Assembly (NCBI RefSeq): GCF_003943615.1
Contig: NZ_RJPZ01000004.1
Span: forward strand, 1-64,000
Reading direction: 5' to 3'
DNA length: 64,000 nucleotides
Source of the DNA: Streptococcus australis
Lineage (GTDB): Bacteria; Bacillota; Bacilli; Lactobacillales; Streptococcaceae
The notes beneath the pieces were generated by a model. That model worked only from the letters and a program-made list of their open reading frames with translations. It made no database searches and had not been told where the DNA came from. The position numbers were made by a program, and so were the translations under genes. Position 1 is the stretch's first letter. Each line of letters begins with the position of its first letter. Shown in pieces: positions 50,249-59,459 of this stretch.

Positions 50249-50271
50249 GGTTAATATCGTTTCAAGCGAAA

Positions 50272-51153
50272 TTAAGCTTTGTTTTCTGAACCGAATACGT
50301 CGATACGTTCTTCAACTGAAGCTGTGATTGCTTCGAATCCTGGTTTCAAGAATTTACGTGGGTCGAAGAGTTTCTTCTTATCGTATTCTGCTTCGTTTGC
50401 ATCGTATTCACGTACGAATTGACGAGTTGCGTTAGCGAATGCGATTTGGCACTCAGTGTTAACGTTAACTTTCGCAACACCAAGTTTGATAGCTTCTTGG
50501 ATTTGGTCATCAGGGATACCTGAACCACCGTGCAATACGATTGGGAATCCTGGAAGAGCTTCTGTCAATTTCTTCAAGTGGTCAAGGTCAAGACCTTCCC
50601 AGTTTGCTGGGTATGGACCGTGGATGTTACCAATACCTGCTGCCAAGAAGTCGATTCCTGTAGCAACCATTGCTTTAGCATCTTCGATTGGTGCCAATTC
50701 ACCTTTACCAACGATACCGTCTTCTTCACCACCGATTGTACCAACTTCAGCCTCAACTGAGATACCTTTAGCGTGAGCTTTTTCTACAACTTCTTTCGCC
50801 AATTTAAGGTTTTCTTCAACTGGAAGGTGTGATCCGTCAAACATGATTGAAGTGTAGCCAACTTCGATACACTCAAGAGCATCTTCGTAGTGACCATGGT
50901 CCAAGTGGATTGCAACTGGTACAGTGATACCCATTGCTTCAACAAGGTTAGCGATCATGTTGCGAGCTACTTTGTAACCACCCATGTATTTAGCAGCACC
51001 CATAGAAGTTTGGATCAAAACTGGAGCTTTTTTAGCTTCTGCTGCACGCAAGATAGCTTGAGTCCACTCAAGGTTGTTTGTGTTAAATCCACCAACTGCG
51101 TAACCATTGTCACGAGCTGCTTGGACAAATTTTTCTGCTGAAACGATTGCCAT
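50272..51153 (-). CDS. fba: Fructose-bisphosphate aldolase, class II
   Basis: Zinc-dependent glycolytic aldolase of 293 residues. The zinc His residues lie in HLDHGHYEDALECI (about residue 80) and HGPYPANWEGLDL; the phosphate and GSG motif VLHGGSGIPDDQI is near 210. It is monocistronic and abundant in streptococci. Its product triose phosphates are also the products of LacD from the neighbouring lac genes. Confidence 0.97.
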   Translation of the reverse strand: MAIVSAEKFVQAARDNGYAVGGFNTNNLEWTQAILRAAEAKKAPVLIQTSMGAAKYMGGYKVARNMIANLVEAMGITVPVAIHLDHGHYEDALECIEVGYTSIMFDGSHLPVEENLKLAKEVVEKAHAKGISVEAEVGTIGGEEDGIVGKGELAPIEDAKAMVATGIDFLAAGIGNIHGPYPANWEGLDLDHLKKLTEALPGFPIVLHGGSGIPDDQIQEAIKLGVAKVNVNTECQIAFANATRQFVREYDANEAEYDKKKLFDPRKFLKPGFEAITASVEERIDVFGSENKA

Positions 51154-51296
51154 TAGTAGTAGGCCTCCTCTAATTTTTTGTGGTTAAACCACTTACATTG
51201 TTTATTTTATCACTTTTTCATTGAAAATGCTAGCTTTTCCTGAACCTTTAAAGCGTTTTCTTCTCTTTTCAAGCTGTCTTTCTGCTAAATGAACAA

Positions 51297-51322
51297 GAAA
51301 AAAGATAGCCGAAGCTATCTCG
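51297..51322 (-). terminator. tRNA-Leu terminator
   Basis: GATAGC-TTCG-GCTATC, a UUCG-type tetraloop hairpin, is followed by TTTTTTCTTG on the minus strand. Confidence 0.85.
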
Positions 51323-51332
51323 ATAATCCGAT

Positions 51333-51418
51333 GCGGAGAGAGGGACTTGAACCCTCACGACCTAAAGCGGTCACAGGATCCTTAGTCCTGCGCGTCTGCC
51401 AATTCCGCCATCCCCGCG
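51333..51418 (-). tRNA. tRNA-Leu (anticodon AAG)
   Basis: 86 nt on the minus strand with a long variable arm. Acceptor GCGGGGA pairs with TCTCCGC; anticodon stem CAGGA/TCCTG with loop CTAAGGA, anticodon AAG (A34, probably read as inosine), codon CTT. T loop TTCAAGTCC; 3' CCA not encoded. Confidence 0.94.
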
Positions 51419-51562
51419 ATTGAGTACCTTACTAGTATATCAATCTTCTACTTTCTTGTCAAGATTTTTTTCAAACTTTTTTACAGGTTAGGAAGATCAT
51501 TGGCACCTTCACTTCTCTCTCCTGTTTAGATGCTGACAAATCCTCCTTACTGAAAGACTCCT

Positions 51563-52258
51563 TTAAGGGACTGGAATTGTCTCACTGGGGGTAACCAGAA
51601 ACTTTTCAAATTCTAAATCAGGCATGCATGAGATCAAATCTTCTCTGATCCGATCGAGTGCTTCCAAGCGCATCTCTACAGAGGTCGCTCGATTCCCCTG
51701 TATGATAAAGAGGACATTACGGGTAGTCTCCTCCATCTTGTAGCGTTCACCATCTCTCACATCTAGCCAGGCCATAATACCTTGTTGATCTCGGTAGACC
51801 GGATCGCTTTCACTAACATGCTTTTCGGTTGATAAGATGGGCAAAAAGCTATCCTCTCTTTGGCTAATCGTAAATTCGATTGGCCCCTGGATCTTATCTA
51901 AATCATGCCCTCCGATGGCTAAAAAGGAACTGAGGCATTCGACATTATAGATATCAATCACACTATTAATCGTAGGAAGGAAGCCACGACTTTGAATATT
52001 CTTAATCAAAGCAAGAATAGTCGGTGGGTTCTTCTTAACACTACGCCCCACATCCTTCAATAAGTCAAGGTAGCCTTGTACAACCGGCTCCTCTTTCACC
52101 GAGCTGAGATCGCAATTTAAAGCCCAAGCTTCCATCTCCTTCTTTTTAGCTAAAAATTCTGCAGATAAGGGAGCTTGTGGATTCACCTGTTTTGCCACTC
52201 CAATCACTACCGTCTCAATCCCTAAATCCACCAAACTTTGATTCAGTATCCAGTCCAT
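51563..52258 (-). CDS. B3/B4 (tRNA synthetase editing-like) domain protein
   Basis: The 231-residue protein resembles stand-alone B3/B4 domains of phenylalanyl-tRNA synthetase beta chains. Landmarks are INSVIDIYNVECLSSFLAIGGHDLDKIQGPIEF and a C-terminal YRDQQGIMAWLDVRDGERYKM. Such proteins are thought to edit or bind aminoacyl-tRNA, but the streptococcal one has no fixed role. It is monocistronic next to tRNA-Leu, with no signal peptide. Confidence 0.82.
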   Translation of the reverse strand: MDWILNQSLVDLGIETVVIGVAKQVNPQAPLSAEFLAKKKEMEAWALNCDLSSVKEEPVVQGYLDLLKDVGRSVKKNPPTILALIKNIQSRGFLPTINSVIDIYNVECLSSFLAIGGHDLDKIQGPIEFTISQREDSFLPILSTEKHVSESDPVYRDQQGIMAWLDVRDGERYKMEETTRNVLFIIQGNRATSVEMRLEALDRIREDLISCMPDLEFEKFLVTPSETIPVP

Positions 52259-52338
52259 ATTTCCTTCCTCCTTCTGCGCTAGGTTAGGCTTACACCCTCA
52301 TTATACTCCTCTTTGAACCATCCTTCAAGTAAAGAAAA

Positions 52339-52464
52339 GAGAGTGGGATAGTTGAGTAGGGCTGTAAAAGCCGATGAAATCAGTGTAGTAGAGCCCACTC
52401 AACCACTGCGTCCTGCTCGACAATCCAAAGAAAATAAAGAGGCTAGGACTTTTGTCCCAGCCTC
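52339..52464 (-). repeat. Dispersed multi-hairpin repeat, copy 4 (hairpin III deleted), rpoE terminator
   Basis: Same family as the copies at 19809 and 40542, but the hairpin III arms are missing and GTGGGATAG joins directly to TTGAGTAGGGC. On the minus strand hairpin I (GAGGCTGGGAC AAAA GTCCTAGCCTC, then TTTATTTTC) follows the rpoE stop by about 10 bp, so it serves as the rpoE terminator. Confidence 0.88.
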
Positions 52465-52473
52465 TTTTTTGGA

Positions 52474-53052
52474 TTATTCTTCTTCTTCGTAAGACTCTTC
52501 TTCGTCTTCTTCGTCAGTTAACTCAACTTCCACATCCAACTCATCTGGTGAGATTTCATTAATTTCAGCGTCATACGCTTCCACTTCATCCTTCTCATCT
52601 TCTGGGTTTTCATCATCGTAAGTAAGCGCTGGATCTGCTTCATAGACATCTTCGTCTTCTGGATCATCCGCATTGTAATCAATCGCGTCTTCATCTCCAT
52701 CCATAAAGGCGTTGACACGTTTTTTCTTACGTTTCTTAGGCTCTTCGTCTTCATCTGTTTCTTCAAGAGCGATGATTTCTTCATCTACCTCATCGATGGC
52801 ATACCATGAGCGAAGTCCCCATTTGTTATCTCCTAGTGGGATAAAGCTTCCATCCACATTCAATTCCGTATAGAACAATGGAAGAGCTTCACGAATTTCA
52901 CTGTTTGATTTTTCGAGGTAGTTTTGAATTTCATTGACCAGGTCATTAAAATACATTTCATGATCACGGCCACGTGACTCCAAAATGGCACGGGCTACTT
53001 CAATCATTGAAAGTTCACTTTTTTCTTGTCCAGCAAATACTTCTAATTCCAA
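52474..53052 (-). CDS. rpoE: DNA-directed RNA polymerase delta subunit RpoE
   Basis: Gram-positive RNA polymerase subunit that speeds recycling and shapes initiation. The 192-residue protein has an ordered N-terminal domain (residues 1-90, [20 protein letters not shown] and [19 protein letters not shown]). A basic patch follows ([16 protein letters not shown]), then a long, very acidic tail rich in Asp and Glu. It starts with TTG after AAGGAG. It has a clear promoter upstream and a repeat-derived terminator downstream. Confidence 0.95.
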   Translation of the reverse strand: MELEVFAGQEKSELSMIEVARAILESRGRDHEMYFNDLVNEIQNYLEKSNSEIREALPLFYTELNVDGSFIPLGDNKWGLRSWYAIDEVDEEIIALEETDEDEEPKKRKKKRVNAFMDGDEDAIDYNADDPEDEDVYEADPALTYDDENPEDEKDEVEAYDAEINEISPDELDVEVELTDEEDEEESYEEEE

Positions 53053-53143
53053 GGTAGATCTCCTTCATTTTTATCTCAAGGTAGCACTCTTTTTCATTAA
53101 AAAAGAGGATACCCCTAGAATACATCATTTATCGTTACACTCT

Positions 53144-53172
53144 ATTGTACGATAATTTTCCCCTTTCGTCAA
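53144..53172 (-). promoter_or_regulatory. rpoE promoter
   Basis: -35 TTGACG (53167-53172), a 17-bp spacer and -10 TACAAT (53144-53149) on the minus strand, about 92 bp before the start. Confidence 0.7.
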
Positions 53173-53187
53173 AGGAAAATTCCGCGC

Positions 53188-53234
53188 CAATAAGAAGAGA
53201 AAAGCCGGGACACATGGCCTCAGCTTTTCCTCTT
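53188..53234 (-). terminator. tig terminator
   Basis: A long stem with AAGAGGAAAAGC and GCTTTTCTCTT arms and GC-rich centre, followed by CTTATT on the minus strand, after tig. Confidence 0.7.
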
Positions 53235-53270
53235 ATGATTGGTTTCCATAAAGATGGAAGATCATCTTTT

Positions 53271-54554
53271 TTATTTTACTTTCGCAGTGCTTGTGATCAC
53301 TTCAACAGCTTTCTTCACAGCGATATCATGTTTCAACATTTCTGGTGAAAGCAAGCTGCGGACTTGTTCAACTGGCATGTTGTAATCTGCTGCCAATTGT
53401 TCGATTTCTGCAGTTACTTCTTCGTCAGTTGCTTCGAAGCCTTCTGCTTTGGCAACCGCTTCTACGACAAGGTTTGTCTTAGTACGTGCTGCTGCGTCTG
53501 CTTCATATTGTTTGTGAAGATCTTCTTGAGTTGTTCCAGTGATTTGGAAGTACATGTCTGGAGAGATTCCTTGACGTTGCATGTTTCCAAGGAATTCATT
53601 AACAGCACGGTGTACTTCTTCGTGGATCATTTCTTCTGGAAGGTCAACGATTTCTGCATTTTCTACCGCGAGATCAATTGCTGCTGATTCAACTGCATCT
53701 TTGTAAGCTTCTTCTTTTGCTTCAGCCAACTCTTTGCGGTATTTTTCTTTCAATTCAGCGAGAGTTTCAACTTCTTCATCGATGTCTTTTGCCAATTCAT
53801 CGTCAAGAGCTGGTACTTCTTTTGCTTTTACTTCGTGGATAGTTGTCACGAATTTCGCTTCTTTACCTGCAAGGTCAGTTGCTTGGTAGTCTTCTGGGAA
53901 AGTTACGATCACATCAACTGTTTCACCAGCAGAGTGTCCAACCAATTGGTCTTCAAAACCTGGGATGAATTGACCTGAACCAAGTCCAAGCGAGAAGTTA
54001 TCTCCTTTTCCTCCGTCAAACTCAACACCGTCAACAGAACCTACAAAGTCGATCACAACTGTATCACCTTCAGCTGCTGGTCCTTCTTTGATGACCAATT
54101 CAGCCAAGTTGTTGCGTTCGCGTTCGATACGTGCATCTACATCTTCATCTGTTACTTCTTTAGAAACTTCTACAGATACTTCAAGGTCTTTGTAAGCACC
54201 CAATTTTACTTCTGGTTTTGTAACAACATTTGCTGTCAAAGTCCAATCTTGACCTTTTTCCATTGATACAACGTCAAAAGTTGGTTGAGCAACAACTTCA
54301 AGACCTGCTTCTTTTACTGCTGCCTCATAAGCTGCTGGAAGAAGATCGTTCAAAGCATCTTGATAAAGTGATTCTTCACCAAAACGTTGGTTGAAGATTG
54401 GACGTGGAAGGTGACCTTTACGGAATCCTGGTACGTTCAAGTTTTTCTTAACAGATTCAAACACGCGATCTAAAGCTGGTTTAATTTGTTCTTGACTAAT
54501 AGTGAAAGTCAATACACCGCGGTTTGTTTCTTTGTTTTCAAATGATACAGACAT
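53271..54554 (-). CDS. tig: Trigger factor
   Basis: Ribosome-bound chaperone and peptidyl-prolyl isomerase, 427 residues. It has the ribosome-binding N domain with [19 protein letters not shown] near residue 40 (GFRxGxxP), a central FKBP domain (about 150-245, [19 protein letters not shown]), and a helical C domain. It is monocistronic, with promoter and terminator visible. Confidence 0.97.
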   Translation of the reverse strand: MSVSFENKETNRGVLTFTISQEQIKPALDRVFESVKKNLNVPGFRKGHLPRPIFNQRFGEESLYQDALNDLLPAAYEAAVKEAGLEVVAQPTFDVVSMEKGQDWTLTANVVTKPEVKLGAYKDLEVSVEVSKEVTDEDVDARIERERNNLAELVIKEGPAAEGDTVVIDFVGSVDGVEFDGGKGDNFSLGLGSGQFIPGFEDQLVGHSAGETVDVIVTFPEDYQATDLAGKEAKFVTTIHEVKAKEVPALDDELAKDIDEEVETLAELKEKYRKELAEAKEEAYKDAVESAAIDLAVENAEIVDLPEEMIHEEVHRAVNEFLGNMQRQGISPDMYFQITGTTQEDLHKQYEADAAARTKTNLVVEAVAKAEGFEATDEEVTAEIEQLAADYNMPVEQVRSLLSPEMLKHDIAVKKAVEVITSTAKVK

Positions 54555-54591
54555 TCTGTCTCTCCTTAAAATAATATAGTCATTCCTAATA

Positions 54592-54619
54592 ATTTTACCA
54601 TAAAACTTCGAAAATGCAA
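54592..54619 (-). promoter_or_regulatory. tig promoter
   Basis: -35 TTGCAT (54614-54619), a 16-bp spacer and -10 TAAAAT (54592-54597) on the minus strand. Confidence 0.6.
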
Positions 54620-54730
54620 GTTTTTGGGCATTCTGGTTTTGTGGAAACTGCTTCTTTTTTAAGCTTTTTTATAGTGGTTTCTGCAGACCAATAGATTTCA
54701 AATCCCTTTCCTCTCTCAAAATTGGTCCCG

Positions 54731-54765
54731 AAACAAAAAAACTAGTCCATGTCTTAAACTAGTTT
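54731..54765 (-). terminator. Terminator of the truA-pdx group
   Basis: AAACTAGT/ACTAGTTT stem (54739-54746 with 54758-54765) followed by TTTTTTTG on the minus strand. Confidence 0.8.
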
Positions 54766-54773
54766 CCTTCTTA

Positions 54774-55337
54774 TTAAGATTTTCGAAGCGGATCTTCTTG
54801 GTAAGAAGCACGCGCCCCACCGATTAACTTCGGACGACTGGCTAGAGCCGTCACATGGGCGCCACCCAGTTCTTTCAAGACAGGGCGAACGGGTACTTGC
54901 ACATGCTTGACATGCATCCCGATAGAGGTATCTCCAATATCCAAGCCAGCCTGAGCTGTAATAAATTCAACTTCGACTGGGTCTTTCATATAACTGAAAG
55001 CTGCCAACTGACCGGCACCACCCGCATGGAGGCTCGGTAGTACATTGACGATTTCTAAGTCTTTCTTTTCTGCTAGTTCACGTTCGACCACCAGAGCTCG
55101 GTTAAGGTGCTCACATCCTTGAACCGCTAAATAAATCCCTTTGGGAGTTAGGGTATCCAGGATGGTTTTCACAACGGCTTGCCCAATCTCTAAACTTGAG
55201 TTCTTACCGATACTTGCGCCAGCGACTTCACTGGTTGACAGGCCTAACACGAGGATTTGCCCCTGACGCAGATTAGACTTAGATAAAAGATCCAGCAAGA
55301 TTTCCTGGGTTTCTCTTTTTAATTGCTCCAACTCCAT
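54774..55337 (-). CDS. TIGR01440/DUF436 family protein
   Basis: The 187-residue conserved Firmicutes protein has [40 protein letters not shown] and [19 protein letters not shown]. The role is unknown. It is the last gene of a tight four-gene group (truA, kinase, ECF S component, this gene) with gaps or overlaps of a few bases, so it is co-expressed with vitamin salvage genes. There is no signal peptide. Confidence 0.88.
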   Translation of the reverse strand: MELEQLKRETQEILLDLLSKSNLRQGQILVLGLSTSEVAGASIGKNSSLEIGQAVVKTILDTLTPKGIYLAVQGCEHLNRALVVERELAEKKDLEIVNVLPSLHAGGAGQLAAFSYMKDPVEVEFITAQAGLDIGDTSIGMHVKHVQVPVRPVLKELGGAHVTALASRPKLIGGARASYQEDPLRKS

Positions 55338-55340
55338 CTT

Positions 55341-55811
55341 CTAATTTCCCTTCTTTGGTAAGAAATGATAAAGAGCATATCCTAGAGCCATACCAACGAA
55401 GTTTTGAACCAAATTATGAGGAATCTCCGCTAAGGCTGGCCCCCAGTTGTTTCCTAAAAAGAGCGCTGAAGCTAGTGCATAGCCACCTACCATGATGACA
55501 GTAGCAAGTAACAGACCGATGTAGCGGGCTTTTCCTTTAAAGCCAGCAAAGTAGCCTTGAGCTCCGTGGAAAAGAAGACTAAAGAACATCCATTGAGGAT
55601 AACCGGAGACGAGGTCTAAGAGAAAGGCGCCAAGACCACCAACCACTGCTCCTTCTTTGCGCCCCAAATAAAAGGCGGTGAAGTATACACCTAGATCCAG
55701 CAAGGTCACCATCCCGGTAGGAGTTGGCAACTTGGTATAATAGCCTAGCACTACCGTCAAGGCAGATAAAATGGCTAAGCGGGCGATTACTTGGGTACGT
55801 TTATTGGTCAT
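55341..55811 (-). CDS. ECF transporter S component (pyridoxine or HMP type)
   Basis: Substrate-binding membrane subunit of an energy-coupling-factor vitamin transporter. It has 156 residues and five to six spans with VLGYYTKLPTPTGMVTLLDLGVYFTAF near the N terminus and a C-terminal ALGYALYHFLPKKG. It uses the shared EcfAA'T module encoded elsewhere. It overlaps the kinase gene by 11 bp, so the likely substrate is pyridoxine or hydroxymethylpyrimidine. Confidence 0.88.
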   Translation of the reverse strand: MTNKRTQVIARLAILSALTVVLGYYTKLPTPTGMVTLLDLGVYFTAFYLGRKEGAVVGGLGAFLLDLVSGYPQWMFFSLLFHGAQGYFAGFKGKARYIGLLLATVIMVGGYALASALFLGNNWGPALAEIPHNLVQNFVGMALGYALYHFLPKKGN

Positions 55812-56562
55812 ATTGAACTACTCCATATTGATCTGATTTTTGAATGGCTTGGTAGACGAAGTCTTTAGAGGCTTTGACAGCTTCAAGAGGAGTTTTCCCT
55901 TGAACCAATTGGCTGGAAATGCTAGAAGCAAAAGTACAACCCGCTCCTGTATTATTCTTTTCTAGGACGGCTTCTTCGAAGACCGTAAAGTCCTTTCCGT
56001 CATAAAAGACATCGATGGCTTTTTCTTGGTTGAGACGATTGCCCCCTTTGACCACGACATTGGCTGCTCCCAATTCATGGAGCTTACGAGCAACCTCCTT
56101 CATATCATCGAGAGATTGAATTTTGCTTTGGGTCAAGATCTCAGCCTCTGGTAAGTTTGGTGTGATGATGGTCACAGAAGGGAAGAATTTGATCAATTCA
56201 TCTCGAAGGGCTGACACTTCCACATCATGGGTCTCCTTGCAGACCAAGACAGGGTCTAAGACGACAGGGATATCCGCATGAGCCTTTACGTAGTCCAAGG
56301 CCAGGTCTGCCACTTCAACATTTGGCAAGAGGCCGAGTTTAATTGCGGAAAAAGGAACATCCTTGAGAGAGTTGAGCTGTTGGGCAAAGGTCGTCGGATC
56401 CACCGGAATGACTTCAAAACCATGCTCGGTCATGGCTGTCAAACAAGTTACTGCTACAAAACCATGCTGCTTGTTGGTTGTATAGGTCGCAAGGTCGGCA
56501 TGAAGGCCTCCCCCACTAAAAATATCATTTCCTGAAATAGCTAGAATCAATTCATTACTCAT
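55801..56562 (-). CDS. Pyridoxine/hydroxymethylpyrimidine kinase (PdxK/ThiD family)
   Basis: Ribokinase-fold kinase of 253 residues that phosphorylates a B6 vitamer or HMP. It has the N-terminal [26 protein letters not shown] segment, VKGGNRL near residue 165, and the anion hole with catalytic Asp region [17 protein letters not shown] near 205. In Firmicutes such proteins often act on pyridoxine although they look like ThiD, so no symbol is given. It overlaps truA by 8 bp. Confidence 0.9.
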   Translation of the reverse strand: MSNELILAISGNDIFSGGGLHADLATYTTNKQHGFVAVTCLTAMTEHGFEVIPVDPTTFAQQLNSLKDVPFSAIKLGLLPNVEVADLALDYVKAHADIPVVLDPVLVCKETHDVEVSALRDELIKFFPSVTIITPNLPEAEILTQSKIQSLDDMKEVARKLHELGAANVVVKGGNRLNQEKAIDVFYDGKDFTVFEEAVLEKNNTGAGCTFASSISSQLVQGKTPLEAVKASKDFVYQAIQKSDQYGVVQYDQ

Positions 56563-57301
56563 AACGGATCTCCTTTAAATATAAGCCATTTGGCGCTGCT
56601 GTTGGACCTGCTAGATTGCGGTCCTTTTTTTCTAAAATCAAGTCAATTTGCTCAACCGGCATTCGTCCATTGCCAATCTTTAGCAAGGTCCCCACCATAT
56701 TGCGGATCTGTTTGTAGAGAAAGCCATTGCCCGAAAAGGTAAAGAGAAGGCAATGATTTGCCGCATCCTCGACCAAGCGGGCCTCTGTAATCGTACGCAC
56801 CTTGTCTTCCACACTGGTTCCCGAAGCTGTGAAGCCAGTGAAATCGTGGGTCCCCTCCAACTTTTGGATGGCTTCTTGCATCTTGGCCACATCCAAGGGG
56901 TAAGGATAGTGGGTTGCATAGTGGCGCATCATGGGATTCTTGGGGCGACCATAATCCACGATGAATTCGTAGGTCTTGCTATGCTTCTGGTAGCGTGAAT
57001 GGAAGTCATCAGGTACTTGCTCCACCCGGATAAAGTCAATATCCTCTGGAGTTTGGGTATCGAGGGCAAAGCGGAGCTTTTCCTCATCCCGTGGCTGGGG
57101 GAGATCAAAATGGATGACCTGGCCAAGGGCATGGACACCTGCATCCGTCCGTCCCGCTCCGTGAATGGTCACAGGATTTCCTTGATTCAGACGCATCAAG
57201 GTCTTCTCGATTTCTTCTTGCACACTACGCGAATGCGGTTGTCGTTGGAAACCTGCAAATAGAGTTCCATCGTAAGAAATAGTTGCTTTATATCGTGTCA
57301 T
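56555..57301 (-). CDS. truA: tRNA pseudouridine synthase A (TruA)
   Basis: Makes pseudouridine at positions 38-40 of tRNA anticodon stems. The 248-residue protein has the catalytic Asp in [20 protein letters not shown] (about residue 52) and the conserved [17 protein letters not shown] near 200. It heads the truA-kinase-ECF-TIGR01440 group. Confidence 0.96.
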   Translation of the reverse strand: MTRYKATISYDGTLFAGFQRQPHSRSVQEEIEKTLMRLNQGNPVTIHGAGRTDAGVHALGQVIHFDLPQPRDEEKLRFALDTQTPEDIDFIRVEQVPDDFHSRYQKHSKTYEFIVDYGRPKNPMMRHYATHYPYPLDVAKMQEAIQKLEGTHDFTGFTASGTSVEDKVRTITEARLVEDAANHCLLFTFSGNGFLYKQIRNMVGTLLKIGNGRMPVEQIDLILEKKDRNLAGPTAAPNGLYLKEIRYE

Positions 57302-57373
57302 GTTTTTATTTTATCAAGTTCATCCAAGCGGAACAAGGCAGAAAAACGACAACTGTCTGGGTACAGTTTTTAG

Positions 57374-57432
57374 GACAAAAAAGAACTAAGTCTTTCCTTT
57401 TCCATCTCTGGAAAACTAGAAAAACTTAGTTC
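57374..57432 (-). terminator. Terminator in the ampS-truA gap
   Basis: The outer stem GAACTAAGT/ACTTAGTTC (57383-57391 with 57424-57432) and an inner TTTTCC/GGAAAA stem are followed by TTTTTTG on the minus strand. Confidence 0.7.
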
Positions 57433-57504
57433 AGTCGGGGGGCTGATTACTCTTCTTCCCTTCCTTTGAGACTCATACCTGTCGCTCCTAAGATGGCTCC
57501 AAGC

Positions 57505-58031
57505 AAGGCCCTTCCTAAGCAACTGTGTAGGGGCACTAAAAAGGTCCTGTGGACCTTTTTTGCCCGAGCCTTAAATCCAAAAAGCGAGGAAGAAATCGAG
57601 ACTGCGTCTACTGATTTCTGTCTCTCGGCACAGTGGTTGATTGCTCAAAACACTGTTTTGAGGTGGCGGATAGGAATTGCGGAACAAGGACCTGCCTAAG
57701 AAACTGGGCGGGGGTACTAAAAAGGTCCTGTGGACCTTTTTTGCCCGAGCCTTGAATCCAAAAAAGCGAGGAAGAAATCAAGACTGCGTCCACCGATTTC
57801 TGTCTCTCGGCGCAGTGGTTGATTGGAACTACTCCTACCTACGGTACTTGTACTTCCTAATCAACTGGGCGGGGGCAGGACTACGAAATCGAGACTGCGT
57901 CCACCGATTTCTGTCTCTCGGCGCAGTGGTTGATTGGAACTACTCCTACCTACGGTACTTGTACTTCCTAATCAACTGTGCGGGGGCAGGACTACGAAAT
58001 CGAGACTGCGTCTACCGATTTCTGTCCTGCT
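57505..58031. repeat. Tandem and degenerate repeat array (111-bp and 181-bp periods)
   Basis: This fills most of the 732-bp gap between truA and the aminopeptidase gene. A 111-bp unit is repeated at 57774-57884 and 57885-57995, then partly at 57996-58031. A second pair of blocks, offset by 181 bp (from 57505 and 57686), each carries AAAAAGGTCC-TGT-GGACCTTTTTT (57538-57561 and 57719-57742). Units share GCAGTGGTTGA, TCAACTG(T/G)GCGG, GAAATCGA and GATTTCTGTC with the dispersed repeat, so they belong to a diverged branch of that family. Open frames in it come from the 37-codon period and are not genes. Confidence 0.85.
57538..57561. terminator. Hairpin GGTCC-TGT-GGACC with A/T tracts, first copy
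   Basis: Bidirectional terminator-like hairpin inside the array. The second copy is at 57719-57742. On the minus strand either could end the aminopeptidase transcript. Confidence 0.6.
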
Positions 58032-58033
58032 CC

Positions 58034-59275
58034 CTATATTGCCCAATCTCCGTTGCGGAATACTGGGACGCGGGTGCCGTCTTCTCGGATGCCGTCGATA
58101 TCCATTTGACTTGAGCCGATCATGAAGTCGACGTGGACGTCTGAGCGGTTAAGTCCTGCTGCTTCGAGTTCTTCTTCTGTAAACTCTGCACCACCTTCTA
58201 CACTAGTTGCATAGGCTGCCCCGATGGCCAAGTGGTTAGAGGCATTTTCGTCAAAGAGAGTGTTAAAGAAAGTAATGCCTGATTGGGAAATCGGACTTGG
58301 GTCTGGTACGAGGGCACATTCACCCAAAGCACGCGCTCCCTTGTTTTTGAAGACTAAATCTTTCATGACTTGATCGCCTTTTTCAGCTGTAATATCTACA
58401 ATTTCTCCATTTTCAAAGGTCACTTTGATCCCTTCGATGATATTCCCATTGTAGCTAAGCGGTTTTGTAGAAGTTACATAACCTTCTGCGCGACGGAAGT
58501 CAGGAGCTGTGAAGACCTCTTCTGTCGGCATATTTGGCAAGAATCCTTCGCCTTGGGCATTAATAGCTCCGGCTGATTCCCAAACGTGGTTTTTCGGTAA
58601 ACCAAGGGTCAAATCTGTTCCAGGCGCTGTGTAATGAAGGGCTGAGAATTGCTCTTTGTTAAGTGTATCTGCCTTGCTCTTGAGAATAGCAGCATGCTCT
58701 TCCCAAGCCTTGACTGGATCTTCTTCGTAAACCCGGCAGGTCTTGAAGATTTGATCCCACAGGAGATCCACTGCTTCTTCATCGCTAGCCGCATTTGGGA
58801 AGACCTTCTTCGCCCATTCTAACCCTGCTGCAGCAGCAACTGTCCAGCTGACCTTATTAGACTGAGTGGCGATGCGCATGGGTTTCATGGCCATGCCCAA
58901 AGCCTTAGCAGAGGCAGAAAGCTTCTCTGCATCGACACCATTTAAGGCACCTGGGTCAGACGAGCGAACACCCAAGCGACTCGCCTTGTGGTCCAAGAGG
59001 TAGTTCATCTCTGCAATCTTGTAGTCAGGTACATTGTCCAAGCGATCCATCGGGGCATGGAGGAATTTTTCCCGATTAGTGAAGTCATCCGCCCATTGGA
59101 CAATGACTTCGTGCGCCCCCAAGGCATAGGCTTCCTTCACAATCAAGTGGGCTAATTCTCTTTGTTCCACATCGATGTTCAAAGCCAAGGTATGGCCAGG
59201 CTGCACGTTAACTCCGTTCGCAACCAACAATTTAGCATATTTTTCTAAGTTTTCTTTAAAATTTGGTAAAACCAT
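58034..59275 (-). CDS. pepS: Aminopeptidase, M29 family (PepS/AmpS)
   Basis: Metallo-aminopeptidase of 413 residues that trims N-terminal residues from peptides in the cytosol. M29 landmarks: LIVKEAYALGAHEVIVQWADD near residue 55, EGKI-like metal region EGIKVTFENGEIVDI near 305, ALGECALVPDPSPIS near 340, FNTLFDENASNHLAIGAAYA near 360, and DVHVDFMIGSSQMDIDG at the C terminus. It works downstream of peptide uptake such as the Ami system. It is preceded by a small 49-codon gene. Confidence 0.94.
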   Translation of the reverse strand: MVLPNFKENLEKYAKLLVANGVNVQPGHTLALNIDVEQRELAHLIVKEAYALGAHEVIVQWADDFTNREKFLHAPMDRLDNVPDYKIAEMNYLLDHKASRLGVRSSDPGALNGVDAEKLSASAKALGMAMKPMRIATQSNKVSWTVAAAAGLEWAKKVFPNAASDEEAVDLLWDQIFKTCRVYEEDPVKAWEEHAAILKSKADTLNKEQFSALHYTAPGTDLTLGLPKNHVWESAGAINAQGEGFLPNMPTEEVFTAPDFRRAEGYVTSTKPLSYNGNIIEGIKVTFENGEIVDITAEKGDQVMKDLVFKNKGARALGECALVPDPSPISQSGITFFNTLFDENASNHLAIGAAYATSVEGGAEFTEEELEAAGLNRSDVHVDFMIGSSQMDIDGIREDGTRVPVFRNGDWAI

Positions 59276-59294
59276 TTTTCAATCCTTTTCTATA

Positions 59295-59444
59295 TTAATC
59301 CTTTAAGAGTGACAAGAGATTTGCTACCACGACAGTGGAGCAGACCAAGCCAGTGACTTTTAAAATTGTATCGGTATCTAGCTCTAATTGATAGCTAAAT
59401 GTTTTTTGAGCAGGTTTGTCTTCTGCAAAAATTTTTACTCTCAT
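59295..59444 (-). CDS. Small 49-residue protein
   Basis: The frame begins MRVKIFAEDKPAQKTF and ends VVVANLLSLLKD, preceded by AGGA 9-12 bp upstream of ATG. The N-terminal half is polar, and the C-terminal half (about residues 28-46) is hydrophobic enough to be a membrane or amphipathic helix. It starts 15 bp after the 225-residue gene and ends 19 bp before the aminopeptidase gene start, so it is likely in one transcript. No family is recognised. Confidence 0.5.
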   Translation of the reverse strand: MRVKIFAEDKPAQKTFSYQLELDTDTILKVTGLVCSTVVVANLLSLLKD

Positions 59445-59459
59445 CGTTCCATTCCTTTC

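Noticed and set aside
51180-51196. TAAGTGGTTT within a dyad in the fba 5' region, similar to the LytTR repeats
   Set aside because: There is only one copy, no partner at 21 bp, and it lies downstream of the promoter, so it is likely chance or an unrelated dyad.
57677-58114. A 145-codon plus-strand frame with repeated peptides
   Set aside because: It is created by the 111-bp tandem repeat, whose period is a multiple of three. It has no ribosome-binding site and runs into the aminopeptidase gene on the other strand.
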